The notes below the pieces were generated by a model, which did no database searches, was not told the origin of the DNA, and saw nothing but the letters and a program-made list of their open reading frames with translations. Source: Azospirillum canadense (GTDB lineage: Bacteria; Pseudomonadota; Alphaproteobacteria; Azospirillales; Azospirillaceae). Taken from it: a DNA stretch of 64,000 nt. The translations under genes were made by a program, and so were the position numbers. Position 1 is the first letter of the stretch. The number at the start of each line of letters is the position of its first letter. The stretch spans positions 144,001 to 208,000 of the forward strand of contig NZ_JAOQNG010000007.1 of assembly GCF_025961225.1 (NCBI RefSeq), in the 5' to 3' direction. Positions 15,724 to 24,030 of the stretch are shown here, in pieces.

Positions 15724-15743
15724 TTGGTGTAACGATGCACCAA
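15724..15743. promoter_or_regulatory. LacI-type operator 2 upstream of the TRAP operon
   Basis: TTGGTGTAACGATGCACCAA is palindromic with central CG and matches the reverse complement of operator 1 at most positions. It lies 39 bp before the dctP ATG, so binding would cover the transcription start or the ribosome-site region. Confidence 0.78.
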
Positions 15744-15781
15744 ATGGTTTCGCATGAATGAACCAGATCGGAGGAAGGTCC

Positions 15782-16819
15782 ATGAAGAGCTTGTCACGCC
15801 GCCAGTTCGTCGCCACCGGAGCGACCATCGGGGCGGCCCTTGCGTTGGGTCCGGCACTGAAGACCGCGCAGGCTGCACCGGCCGTCAAGCTGCTGGTGTC
15901 GTCGTCGATGCAGAAGGACGCCCAGACGAGCGCGCACTACGCGTGGTTCGAGCGGTTCGCGTCGAACGTCCAGGCCAGCCTCGGCGACAAGGTCGAGCTG
16001 ACCTACTTCCCCAACGGCCAGTTGGGCAAGGAGGCGGATGTCATCCAGCAGGTCAAGTCGGGGGGCGTCGACATGGCGGTCACCGGCTCGTCCAACTTGG
16101 CGACGATCTGTCCCGAGTTCGGCATGCTCGATTACGGCTACGTGTTCGACAGCTACCAGCATGCGGCCAAGGCCCTGGATTCCGGCGTCAGCGAGCAGCT
16201 CGGCAAAATCATCCGCGACAAGACCGGCGTGAGCGTCGTCGGCTGGGGCTTCCATTTCGGCGCGCGCAGCGTCTACACCAAGAACAAGCTGGCCACGATG
16301 GCCGAGCTGAAGGGCGTGAAGCTGCGCGTCCTCCCGGCCCCGGCCTTCCTGCAGACCTTCTCGCTGCTCGACGCCATCCCCACCCCGGTGCCGGTCAACG
16401 AACTCTACACCGCCCTGCAGACCGGCGTGGTGGATGGGTTCGAGCATGACCCGGGAACCGCCATCGACGGCAAGTTCTACGAGGTCGCCAAGAACTGCCT
16501 GCTGACCGAGCACCTGTTCAGCCCGATGTGCGCGATCATCGGCAAGCGCGCCCTGGCCAAGATCCCGGCCGACCTGCAGCCGGCCTTCCTCCAGGCGGCG
16601 CGCGACGCGACCATCGGCCAGCGCGACTACGCTGTCGGCAAGGCCAAGGAGACCCTCGACAAGCTGGCGCAGCTCGGCGTGGCGATCACGCCGGTCAGCC
16701 CGGACGAGCGCAAGGCCGCGCAGAAGGTCATCGCGGAACAGCTGTGGGCCAAGTTCGGGGAGCAGTACCCGGCCACCAAGCCCGCCTTCGCCGTCATCGA
16801 CCAGACGCGCAGCATCTAA
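15782..16819 (+). CDS. dctP: TRAP transporter substrate-binding protein (DctP family)
   Basis: This 345-residue periplasmic protein has a Tat-like signal (SLSRRQFVATGATIGAALAL) and the DctP core: FERFASNVQASLGDKVELTYFPNGQLGKEADVIQQVKSGGVDMAV, GVSVVGWGFHFGARSVYT and the conserved Arg in LRVLPAP. It delivers an organic acid or sugar-acid type ligand to the DctQM permease encoded downstream. GGAGGAAGG precedes the ATG at 15782. The stop codon lies inside a perfect hairpin (16815-16842). The LacI, SDR and RbsD/FucU-type neighbours suggest a sugar or sugar-acid ligand, which is inference. Confidence 0.92.
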   Translation: MKSLSRRQFVATGATIGAALALGPALKTAQAAPAVKLLVSSSMQKDAQTSAHYAWFERFASNVQASLGDKVELTYFPNGQLGKEADVIQQVKSGGVDMAVTGSSNLATICPEFGMLDYGYVFDSYQHAAKALDSGVSEQLGKIIRDKTGVSVVGWGFHFGARSVYTKNKLATMAELKGVKLRVLPAPAFLQTFSLLDAIPTPVPVNELYTALQTGVVDGFEHDPGTAIDGKFYEVAKNCLLTEHLFSPMCAIIGKRALAKIPADLQPAFLQAARDATIGQRDYAVGKAKETLDKLAQLGVAITPVSPDERKAAQKVIAEQLWAKFGEQYPATKPAFAVIDQTRSI

Positions 16820-16930
16820 AGCGAATTTGCATTCGCTTTAGATTCAAACGGCCTCATTCGCCGGCCGGGCTTCGGTCGCACGTGCGACCGGGCCCGCCGT
16901 CGCGGTCCAAAGCGGATCTCTGTCCGCTTT
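16815..16930. repeat. Three consecutive palindromes between dctP and dctQM
   Basis: TCTAAAGCGAAT/ATTCGCTTTAGA at 16815-16842 is a perfect 12-bp stem with a 4-nt loop and contains the dctP stop codon. GGTCGCACGTGCGACC at 16874-16889 is a perfect 16-bp palindrome. AAAGCGGA/TCCGCTTT at 16909-16930 has a 6-nt loop. Together they would strongly structure the dctP-dctQM mRNA, compatible with higher expression of the binding protein than of the permease. Confidence 0.75.
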
Positions 16931-17030
16931 GACGCTCCGGCGAACGCCGACCGACTCCGAGGCGCCCTCGGGTCGCGGATTCCGGTCCGTGCCCCGGGGG
17001 TGCGCGTGAAGCCCGCGCGAGAGGTGAGCC

Positions 17031-18947
17031 ATGGCTCCGAGCACCCCCACCCACAACGCGTCCACGGTCGACCTCGCGACCGTGCCGCCCGCGCTATCCC
17101 TGTCCGGCCCCTTTTCCGGCAGGGCCGGCGACCTCCTGGCCAAGGTGGTCCGGGCCACGGAGCTGTTCTCCGCCGTGGCCCTCGCCGTGGACGTCGTTAT
17201 CGTCTTCGTGTCCGTGGTCCTGCGCTACTTCCTTCATTCGCCGGTCAGCTGGGCGGAGGAGGTAGCGAGCGCCCTGATGGTCGTGCAGGTCTTCCTCGGC
17301 GCCGCGACGACGCTGGCGCGCGGCGGGCATTCCGGCATCGACGTCTTTCGCGGGCATTTGCCGGCCTCCTGGCAGGCCTCGATCGTGCAGCTCTGCTACT
17401 GGATCGTCCTGGCGGTCTCCGTCGGCCTGTTCCTGTCGATGGCCGACCTCACGCTCGACACCATCGAGGACACCACCCCGTTCGGGCTGTCGACCGGGAT
17501 CTTCACCTACCCGGCGCTGGTCGGCAGCCTGTTCATGGCGGTCTTCGCCACGGCGAACGCGCTGGCCGGGCCGGCGCGGACGGTGTGGGCGACGCTGGCC
17601 GGGGCGGTCGTCCTCGTGGCCGGGGTGTGGGCGTGGAACGGCGCCGTCCCCGACCACGCCGTCACGCCCGGCTTCCTGCTCTGCGGCGGCTTCGTCGTCA
17701 CGCTGTTGATGGGCGTGCCCATCGCCTTCGCGCTGGCCTTCGCGTCGCTGCTCTACTTCCTGACGAACCCGAGCCTGCCGATGCTGATCTACGCCCAGCA
17801 GGTGCTGTCGGGGTCGGAGCATTTCGTCCTGCTGGCCATTCCCTTCTTCGTCCTGGCCGGCTTGGCCATGGAGGTCAACGGGATGTCGCTGCGGCTCATC
17901 GAGCTGCTGCTGCGGCTGATGGGGCGGGTGCGCGGCGGGTTCAACCTGATCCTGATCATCGCGACGGCGATCTTCTCCGGCATCTCCGGGTCGAAGCTGG
18001 CGGACGTCGCGGCGGTCGGCGGCATCCTGATGCCCGCCATCCGCAAGACCCGCCAGGACCCCAACGACGCGGCCGGCCTGCTGGCCTGCACCGCGATCAT
18101 GTCGGAGACGATCCCGCCCTGCGTGAACATGATCATCTTCGGCTTCGTCGCGAACATCTCGATCGGCGGGCTCTTTGCCGCCGGCCTGCTGCCCGCCGGC
18201 GTGCTGCTGGTGGCGCTGGCGGTGGTGGCGGTCTATTGCGGCAAGCGCGTCAATCCCGACGAGGCGTTCGAGGTCCGCACGCCGTGGCCGTCGCTGATCG
18301 CCGGCGCGCTGGTCGGGCTCGTCATGATCGTGATGATCGGGCGCGGCGTCATGGCTGGCATCGCCACCTCCACCGAGATTTCCGCCTTCGCCGTGGTCTA
18401 CGCCCTGGTCATCGGCGGCATGGCCTTCCGTGAACTCACCTGGTCGTCGGTCGTCGCCCTGTTCGTCCGTGCGTCGTCGCTGACCGGGGCGATCCTGTTC
18501 ATCGTCGCCGCGGCGTCCAGCGTCTCCTTCGCGCTGACCATCGAGCAGATCCCGCAGCAGCTGTCGGCGCACCTCGTGGCCTTCGGCGCCAGCTACGGCA
18601 AGGACGTGTTCCTGGTCGCCGCGTCGCTGATGATGATCGCCTTCGGCGCGGTGCTGGAAGGCGCGCCGGCGCTGATCATCTTCGGCCCGCTGCTGACGCC
18701 GATCGCCGCGCAGTTGGGCGTCGACCCGCTGCATTTCGGCACGATCATGGTCATTTCCATGGGCCTTGGGCTGTTCTCGCCGCCGGTGGGGCTCGGCCTG
18801 TTTGCCACCTGCACCATCACGGGGACCCAGCTGAAGGACGTCGTCCGGCCGATGGGCAAGTACCTGGCGGTGCTGTTCCTCGCCCTTTTGGTTCTGATCT
18901 TCGTGCCGACCTTCTCATTGCTTCTGCCGCGCCTGTGGGGATTCTAG
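17031..18947 (+). CDS. Fused TRAP transporter permease DctQ-DctM
   Basis: This 638-residue inner-membrane protein joins the small four-helix DctQ (about residues 40-185, including VVLRYFLHSPVSWAEEVASALMVVQVFLGA) to the large DctM (from about 215, starting LLCGGFVVTLLMGVPIAFALAF). DctM landmarks include IPFFVLAGLAMEVNGMSLRLI, ATAIFSGISGSKLADVAAVG and SETIPPC. QM fusions are common in TRAP systems. It uses an ion gradient to import the ligand bound by DctP. GAGAGG precedes the ATG. The spacer before it holds three strong palindromes. Confidence 0.93.
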   Translation: MAPSTPTHNASTVDLATVPPALSLSGPFSGRAGDLLAKVVRATELFSAVALAVDVVIVFVSVVLRYFLHSPVSWAEEVASALMVVQVFLGAATTLARGGHSGIDVFRGHLPASWQASIVQLCYWIVLAVSVGLFLSMADLTLDTIEDTTPFGLSTGIFTYPALVGSLFMAVFATANALAGPARTVWATLAGAVVLVAGVWAWNGAVPDHAVTPGFLLCGGFVVTLLMGVPIAFALAFASLLYFLTNPSLPMLIYAQQVLSGSEHFVLLAIPFFVLAGLAMEVNGMSLRLIELLLRLMGRVRGGFNLILIIATAIFSGISGSKLADVAAVGGILMPAIRKTRQDPNDAAGLLACTAIMSETIPPCVNMIIFGFVANISIGGLFAAGLLPAGVLLVALAVVAVYCGKRVNPDEAFEVRTPWPSLIAGALVGLVMIVMIGRGVMAGIATSTEISAFAVVYALVIGGMAFRELTWSSVVALFVRASSLTGAILFIVAAASSVSFALTIEQIPQQLSAHLVAFGASYGKDVFLVAASLMMIAFGAVLEGAPALIIFGPLLTPIAAQLGVDPLHFGTIMVISMGLGLFSPPVGLGLFATCTITGTQLKDVVRPMGKYLAVLFLALLVLIFVPTFSLLLPRLWGF

Positions 18948-18980
18948 AATGCGGACCGGCCGAGACGCGGAGGAAGCGCC

Positions 18981-20024
18981 ATGAGCACCATACAGGACGT
19001 CGCCCGGCGTGCGGGGGTTTCCAACAGCACGGTGTCGAACGTGCTGAACGGCCGCACCAACCGCATGCGCGGCGACACGCTCGCCCGCATCGAGGCCGCC
19101 ATCGAGGAACTCGGCTTCCAGCCGAACCGCGCGGCGCGCCTGCTGAAGACCGGGCACACGCCGCTGATCGGGCTGCTGGTGCCGTCCATCGCCAACCCCA
19201 GCTACGCCGCCCTTGGGCAGGAGGTCGAGACCGCCGCGCGCCGCCACGGCCACCGGGTGCTGATGGGCAACACCCACCGCAGCCCCGAAAACGAGATGGA
19301 GTTCTTCGCCGACCTGCTGTCGCACGGGGCGCGCGGCGTGATCGTCTTCTCGTCCCTGCTCGACGACAGCTACTTCCAGCAATATGTCGAGCGCGGGCTG
19401 GTGGTGGTGAGCTTCGACAGCCGGCCGGGGCATGACCGGACGCCGCTGGTCGATTACGTGTCGATGGACAACTTCGTGGCGGGCCGGCTCGCCGTCGATC
19501 ACCTCCGCGGCTTCGGCCACAGCCGGCTGGCCTTCCTCAGCGCCAGCGGGCAGACGACCAGCCGCCGGGAGAAGATCGCCGGCTTCCTGGCTGCGGCGGA
19601 GGAGGCCGGAATCGCGGACAGCGTCCAGGTGCTGTCCGGCCGGACCTGCTCGGAATACGGCGACGCGGAAATGGCCGAGGTCGGCCGCGCCCTGGCCGCC
19701 GAGGTGATGGCGGCCGAAGCGCTTCCGACCGGCGTCGTCACCATCAACGACATGCTGGCCATCGGCTTCATCGCCGGGCTTGCCGAGCGCGGCCTGAAGG
19801 TGCCGGACGACGTCTCCGTCGTCGGCATGGACAACATCCTCCTCGCGACCCTGGTCAGCCCGCCGCTCACCTCAATCGGCGGACCGCTGACGGACATGGC
19901 GGACACCATGATCGACCGCGTGGTCCAGCGCCTTGCCGATCCCGGCATCGCACCGGCTGAATTCCTGTTCGCGCCGGCGCTGGTCCCACGCGGATCGGTC
20001 GGGCCGCCGCGCCCGGCGCGGTAA
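18981..20024 (+). CDS. LacI/GalR-family transcriptional regulator
   Basis: This 347-residue repressor has the LacI HTH and hinge (STIQDVARRAGVSNSTVSNVLNGR, then TLARIEAAIEELGFQPNRAARLL). A periplasmic-binding-protein-like sensor domain follows from about residue 62 (PLIGLLVPSIANPSYAALGQEVE, and GVVTINDMLAIGFIAGLAERGLKVPDDVSVVGMDNI). GGAGGAA precedes the ATG. It is encoded in the TRAP operon and is the natural reader of the two LacI-type palindromes before dctP, giving autoregulation of the whole unit. The inducer should be the transported compound or its metabolite. Confidence 0.93.
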   Translation: MSTIQDVARRAGVSNSTVSNVLNGRTNRMRGDTLARIEAAIEELGFQPNRAARLLKTGHTPLIGLLVPSIANPSYAALGQEVETAARRHGHRVLMGNTHRSPENEMEFFADLLSHGARGVIVFSSLLDDSYFQQYVERGLVVVSFDSRPGHDRTPLVDYVSMDNFVAGRLAVDHLRGFGHSRLAFLSASGQTTSRREKIAGFLAAAEEAGIADSVQVLSGRTCSEYGDAEMAEVGRALAAEVMAAEALPTGVVTINDMLAIGFIAGLAERGLKVPDDVSVVGMDNILLATLVSPPLTSIGGPLTDMADTMIDRVVQRLADPGIAPAEFLFAPALVPRGSVGPPRPAR

Positions 20025-20149
20025 CGCCCGAAGACAGCACACACAGCGGAACGGACATCCCCCGGCGCGCGCGATCGCGGCGCCGACGGGAGGCGTCTGC
20101 CCGCGGACAACGACAGAACGACTGCAAACATCATTCGAAGGAGCAAGCC

Positions 20150-20911
20150 ATGGGTTCACTGGTTGGCAAGCGCGCTCTCGTCACGGGAGCCGGGCATGGC
20201 ATCGGCAAGGCGGTCGCGGAGGGTCTCCTCCGGGCGGGCTGCGATCTGGCGATCCACTATCACTCGGGGGACGAAGGGCCGCTGGAACTTGTCGCCCTGG
20301 CGGAGTCGCTCGGCCGCCGGGCCAGCCACTTCCGGGCCAACCTGACCGATGAGACCGCGGCGGCCGCCCTGGTGAAGGATGCGGTCGGCTTCCTCGGCGG
20401 GCTCGACGTCCTCGTCAACAACGCCGGCGGCCTGGTCGAGCGGCGCCACCTGGAGCAGGTGGACCTACCGTTCTGGCAGAAGGTCATCGACATCAACATG
20501 ACCACGACGATGCTGATCACGCGCGAGGCGGTGCCGCACCTCGCCGACGCGAATGGGGCCTCAATCATCAATCTCTCGTCGCTCGCCGGACGCAAGGGCG
20601 GGCACGGCGGGTCGCTCGTCTACTCCATGACCAAGGGCGCGATCCTGACCCTCACCCGCGCGTTGGCCGCCGAACTGGCGCCGCGCGGCATCCGCGTGAA
20701 CGCCGTGGCACCAGGCCTCATCCTCGGCACGCGCTTCCACAACACGCACACGACCAAGGAGTCCGCCGACGAGACTGTCCGAGGGATTCCGCTGGCGCGC
20801 GCCGGCGACGTCAACGACGTCGCCCGACCGATCGTCTTCCTGGCCTCCGAATACGATGGCTTCATCACCGGCGAGACGATCGACATCAACGGCGGCGTGT
20901 ACTGCGCCTGA
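20150..20911 (+). CDS. Short-chain dehydrogenase/reductase (classical)
   Basis: This 253-residue SDR has an intact catalytic set: TGAGHGIG cofactor motif (13-20), NNAG, Ser in INLSSLAG, and YSMTK. The C-terminus GETIDINGGVY is typical of sugar- and polyol-oxidising or FabG-like enzymes. GGAG precedes the ATG. In the TRAP-LacI-SDR-mutarotase order it probably oxidises the imported sugar or a downstream intermediate; fucose or ribose-type dehydrogenases are examples of such a pairing, but the substrate is not shown by the sequence. It is the only one of the six SDRs in this window with a complete Tyr-x-x-x-Lys. Confidence 0.9.
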   Translation: MGSLVGKRALVTGAGHGIGKAVAEGLLRAGCDLAIHYHSGDEGPLELVALAESLGRRASHFRANLTDETAAAALVKDAVGFLGGLDVLVNNAGGLVERRHLEQVDLPFWQKVIDINMTTTMLITREAVPHLADANGASIINLSSLAGRKGGHGGSLVYSMTKGAILTLTRALAAELAPRGIRVNAVAPGLILGTRFHNTHTTKESADETVRGIPLARAGDVNDVARPIVFLASEYDGFITGETIDINGGVYCA

Positions 20912-20936
20912 CCCCGCGATGACGGTTCGCCGCTCC

Positions 20937-20980
20937 CCGCCGCCTTGGGGGTTCCCAAGAGGACACCCCCGGGGCGGCGG
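20937..20980 (+). terminator. Hairpin between the SDR and mutarotase genes
   Basis: CCGCCGCC (20937-20944) pairs with GGCGGCGG (20973-20980). An alternative inner hairpin, CTTGGG/CCCAAG, lies at 20944-20959. There is no T-tract, so it may be a processing or attenuation structure rather than a full terminator. Confidence 0.4.
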
Positions 20981-21015
20981 AGAGCCATCCGGTCCCCCCT
21001 TCCACGAGTCCTCTA

Positions 21016-21453
21016 ATGCTCAAGACCAAGCTCCTCCACCCGGAGATTCTGCGCGCACTCGCCAGTTCCGGACACTTCTCGCAGGTGTTGATCGCGGACG
21101 GGAACTACCCCGTCGCGACGCACGCCGGGCCGAACGCCGCGAAGGTGCACCTCAACTTGGCGCCGGGCCTGCTGAAGACCACCGACGTGCTGCGGGTCCT
21201 CGTCGACGCCATTCCGATCCAGGCCGCCGCGCTCATGCAGGTCCCGACCGGAGAGACGCCGGCCATCCACGGCGAATACGCCGGGATGCTGCCGGAGGGC
21301 GCCGAGGTGACCCGCCTGGAGCGCGCCGCCTTCTACGAGGCCGTCCGCTCCCCGCTGACGTCGCTCGTCATCGCGACGGGCGAGACCCGCCGCTTCGCGA
21401 ACCTGCTGCTCACCGTCGGCGTGGTGAAGCTGGAGCAGAGCGAGGATTATTGA
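21016..21453 (+). CDS. RbsD/FucU-family sugar mutarotase
   Basis: This 145-residue protein starts MLKTKLLHPEILRALASSGHFSQVLIADGNYPV, with the conserved His and the Asp-Gly-Asn of the RbsD/FucU fold. It ends FANLLLTVGVVKL. The family interconverts anomers or pyranose/furanose forms of ribose, fucose and related sugars. Length (about 140) is normal for FucU. It closes the TRAP operon and supports a free monosaccharide as the transported ligand. Confidence 0.88.
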   Translation: MLKTKLLHPEILRALASSGHFSQVLIADGNYPVATHAGPNAAKVHLNLAPGLLKTTDVLRVLVDAIPIQAAALMQVPTGETPAIHGEYAGMLPEGAEVTRLERAAFYEAVRSPLTSLVIATGETRRFANLLLTVGVVKLEQSEDY

Positions 21454-21597
21454 GCCCCGGTCCACGCTGGGGCGAACCGACACCAAGGTATAATGGGTAA
21501 GGGGTGCCACGGGGCGTATCCTCCTCCGCCACACAGCAATCGGCCCGCGGATCGGCCGACCGTGCCGCGGGCGCGCTCCGCACAGGAGGTGTCCTGG

Positions 21598-22227
21598 ATG
21601 AGGAAGCCCCCGGCGCCCATTCCCTTCGCGGGATCGACGCTCGACCGGACGCGGCACGTCTGCGCGTTCTTCAACAGCGAGGACGAGGAATACCGCGTGC
21701 TCCTGCCGTTCATCAGGGACGGCTTCGCGTGCGGCGACAAGGCGGTCCACATCGTCCATCCCGGCCGACACCACGACCATCTCCGGCGCCTGACCTCCGT
21801 CGGGATCGACGTGGCGGACGCGCAGCGCCGCGACCAGCTGGAGCTGCGTACGACCGACGAGGTCTATCTCAGCGACGGCCGCTTCGACCAGGACCGCATG
21901 CTCGCCGCCTTCGAACGGATGGCCAGCGGGAACGCCGGGGGAGCCTACGGGCCCAGCCGCATCATCTGCCAGATGGAGTGGGCGACCGAGGACCGATCCC
22001 ATCTCGACGACCTGGTCGAGTTCGAAGCCCGCGTGAACGGCGTGTGGAGCCGGCACGACGACGCGGTGATCTGCGTCTACGATCTGGCGAAGTTCGGCGG
22101 AGCGACGGTGATCGACATCATGCGGACCCATCCCATGATCATCATTGGCGGCATTCTCCAGGAAAATCCCTTCTTCGTGCCCCCGCAGGATTTCCTGCGC
22201 GAGATCAGGGAGCGGCGCGCCAGGTAG
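21598..22227 (+). CDS. MEDS-domain sensory protein
   Basis: This 209-residue protein is essentially one MEDS (DcmR-like sensory) domain: TRHVCAFFNSEDEEYRVLLPFIRDGF and CGDKAVHIVHP at the start, IICQMEWATEDRSHLDDLVEFEARVN in the middle, and DDAVICVYDLAKFGG near the end. MEDS domains are thought to sense small ligands or act in kinase signalling. AGGAGGT precedes the ATG at 21598, which is preferred to the upstream in-frame ATG at 21493. It is followed by a histidine kinase and two response regulators, so it may present the input to that pathway. Confidence 0.88.
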   Translation: MRKPPAPIPFAGSTLDRTRHVCAFFNSEDEEYRVLLPFIRDGFACGDKAVHIVHPGRHHDHLRRLTSVGIDVADAQRRDQLELRTTDEVYLSDGRFDQDRMLAAFERMASGNAGGAYGPSRIICQMEWATEDRSHLDDLVEFEARVNGVWSRHDDAVICVYDLAKFGGATVIDIMRTHPMIIIGGILQENPFFVPPQDFLREIRERRAR

Positions 22228-22239
22228 GCACCACCGCCC

Positions 22240-22313
22240 GGGACCGCCAGGACCGCCACAGGGGACCGCCACAAGGGTCCGCCACAAGGGTTCGCCACCC
22301 GGGACCGCCGTCC
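22240..22313. repeat. Short tandem repeat, about six units of 11-14 bp
   Basis: Units of the type GGGACCGCCACAA follow each other from 22240 to 22313; the last three are exactly 13 bp apart. They fill the whole spacer between the MEDS gene and the kinase gene. The kinase ATG has no recognisable ribosome site, only this repeat before it. Confidence 0.7.
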
Positions 22314-22317
22314 GACC

Positions 22318-24030
22318 ATGGAACCGGAACAGCTTGGGGCGGAGATCCAGCGGCTCCAACTCTGCATCAACGATCTGGTCGGCATCCTCGCCCTGCCGGC
22401 GACCTGGGTCCGCGGCGAACCGCAGACGATCGTCCAGAGCCTGCTGGACTCGCTGATGCGCATGGTGGACCTCGACCTCGTCTATCTGCGGATGACGGAT
22501 CCGGTCGGCGACGCGCCGTGCGAGCTGGTCCGGTTCGACCGATCGGGAAGGGACGGGCCACGGCCGCAGGAGGTCGGGCGGCTGCTCGCCCCCTGGCTGG
22601 ACGCCGATCCGCAGGCGTGGCCGGCGCGGCTTGCCGTGGGAGGCACAGACCTCGCGATCCTGCCGCAGCGCCTTGGGCTCCATGGCGAGATCGGCCTGCT
22701 GGTCGCCGGCGCGACGCGCAAGGGCTTTCCGCGGGAGACGGAACGGCTGCTGGTCAGCGTCATGGCGAACCAGGCGACGGTCGGCTTGCAGGGCGCCCGG
22801 CACCTCAGCGAGCAGAAACGGGTTGCCGAGGAACTCGACCGGCGCGTCGCGCAGCGCACCGCCGAGCTTGCGGCGGCCAACTCCGAACTGCGGCGGCAGA
22901 TGGCCGAGCGACGGCAGGCCGAGGAGGCGTTGGCGGCGAACGAGCGGAACCTCGACCAGACCATCAACTCGATCCCCGGGCTGGTGTGGTCGACGCGCAC
23001 GGACGGAACCGCCGAGTTCTTCAACCAGCACTACCTCGACTATGTAGGCCGGCCGTCGGACGCCATGCAGGGCTGGGGCTGGATCGCCGCCGTCCATCCG
23101 AACGATCTGCCCGGCCTGATGGACGCCTGGCAATCGATCAGGGCGCAGGGATGCACCGGAGAGGCCGAGGCCCGGCTGCGCCGCGTCGACGGGACGTATC
23201 GCCGGTTCCTGCTCCGCGTCAACCCGTTCCACGACGAAGGCGGTGCCGTCGTCCGCTGGTTCGGCATCAACACCGACATCGAGGACTGGAAGGAAGCGCA
23301 GGACGAGCTGCGCGACACGCAGGCGGAACTGGCGCGCGTCACGCGCGTGATGACCATGGGGCAGCTCACCGCCTCCATTGCGCACGAGATCAACCAGCCC
23401 CTGTCGGGCATCATGACCAACGCCAGCACCTGCCTGCGCATGCTCGCCACCGATCCGCCCAACGTGGCGGGCGCTCTTGAGACCGCGCGCCGGACGATCC
23501 GGGACGGAAAGCGCGCGTCGGACGTGATCGCGCGGCTGCGGGAACTCTTCGGCAAGCGGGGCACGGCGGCCGAGGCCGTGGACCTGAACCGGGCGACGGA
23601 GGAGGTGATCGCCCTGACATCGACGGAGATTCAGCGGTGCGGCGTGAGCCTGCGGATGGAACTGGCGGGCGATCTCCCGCCGGTGACCGGGGACCGCGTC
23701 CAGCTTCAGCAGGTCATTCTGAACCTGATCCTCAACGCCACGGAGGCGATGCGCGACGTGGACGAGCGGTTGCGGGAGCTTCGGATCGCGACCGGCCGCA
23801 TGGAGGCGGGCGGCGTCGGTCTGACGGTGACAGACAGCGGGGTAGGGTTCGACCCGGCCACTGTCGAAACGCTCTTCAACCCGTTCTACACCACCAAGAG
23901 CGACGGCATGGGGATCGGGCTGTCGGTCAGCCGGTCGATCGTCCAGAACCACCAGGGACGCCTCTGGGCGGAGCCCAACGAGGGGGCGGGGGCGACCTTC
24001 CGGCTGTCGCTGCCAGCGGGGCATCCGTGA
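22318..24030 (+). CDS. GAF-PAS sensor histidine kinase
   Basis: This 570-residue soluble kinase has no membrane segments. A GAF-like region occupies about 15-165, a coiled coil about 165-215 (RVAEELDRRVAQRTAELAAANSELRRQ begins it), and a PAS domain about 215-330 (IPGLVWSTRTDGTAEFFNQHYLDYVG). HisKA follows, with phospho-acceptor His356 in SIAHEINQPLSG, then an HATPase with LNLILNATEAM, DSGVGF and GMGIGLSVSRSI. It resembles FixL/NodV-like kinases of alphaproteobacteria. Its stop overlaps the start of the first response regulator, and a second FixJ-like regulator follows with the same overlap. Confidence 0.92.
   Translation: MEPEQLGAEIQRLQLCINDLVGILALPATWVRGEPQTIVQSLLDSLMRMVDLDLVYLRMTDPVGDAPCELVRFDRSGRDGPRPQEVGRLLAPWLDADPQAWPARLAVGGTDLAILPQRLGLHGEIGLLVAGATRKGFPRETERLLVSVMANQATVGLQGARHLSEQKRVAEELDRRVAQRTAELAAANSELRRQMAERRQAEEALAANERNLDQTINSIPGLVWSTRTDGTAEFFNQHYLDYVGRPSDAMQGWGWIAAVHPNDLPGLMDAWQSIRAQGCTGEAEARLRRVDGTYRRFLLRVNPFHDEGGAVVRWFGINTDIEDWKEAQDELRDTQAELARVTRVMTMGQLTASIAHEINQPLSGIMTNASTCLRMLATDPPNVAGALETARRTIRDGKRASDVIARLRELFGKRGTAAEAVDLNRATEEVIALTSTEIQRCGVSLRMELAGDLPPVTGDRVQLQQVILNLILNATEAMRDVDERLRELRIATGRMEAGGVGLTVTDSGVGFDPATVETLFNPFYTTKSDGMGIGLSVSRSIVQNHQGRLWAEPNEGAGATFRLSLPAGHP

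Noticed and set aside
17094..18734. A 546-codon minus-strand frame opposite dctQM
   Set aside because: Its composition (Asp/Arg/Gln/Gly) mirrors the hydrophobic membrane helices on the coding strand; no protein family is visible.
22240..22313. CRISPR-like array
   Set aside because: The units are contiguous 11-14-bp repeats with no spacers and no cas genes nearby, so it is a simple tandem repeat.
21013..24024. A 1003-codon minus-strand frame opposite the MEDS and kinase genes
   Set aside because: It spans several genes on the other strand, is rich in Arg, Gly and His without any domain, and reflects third-position GC bias.
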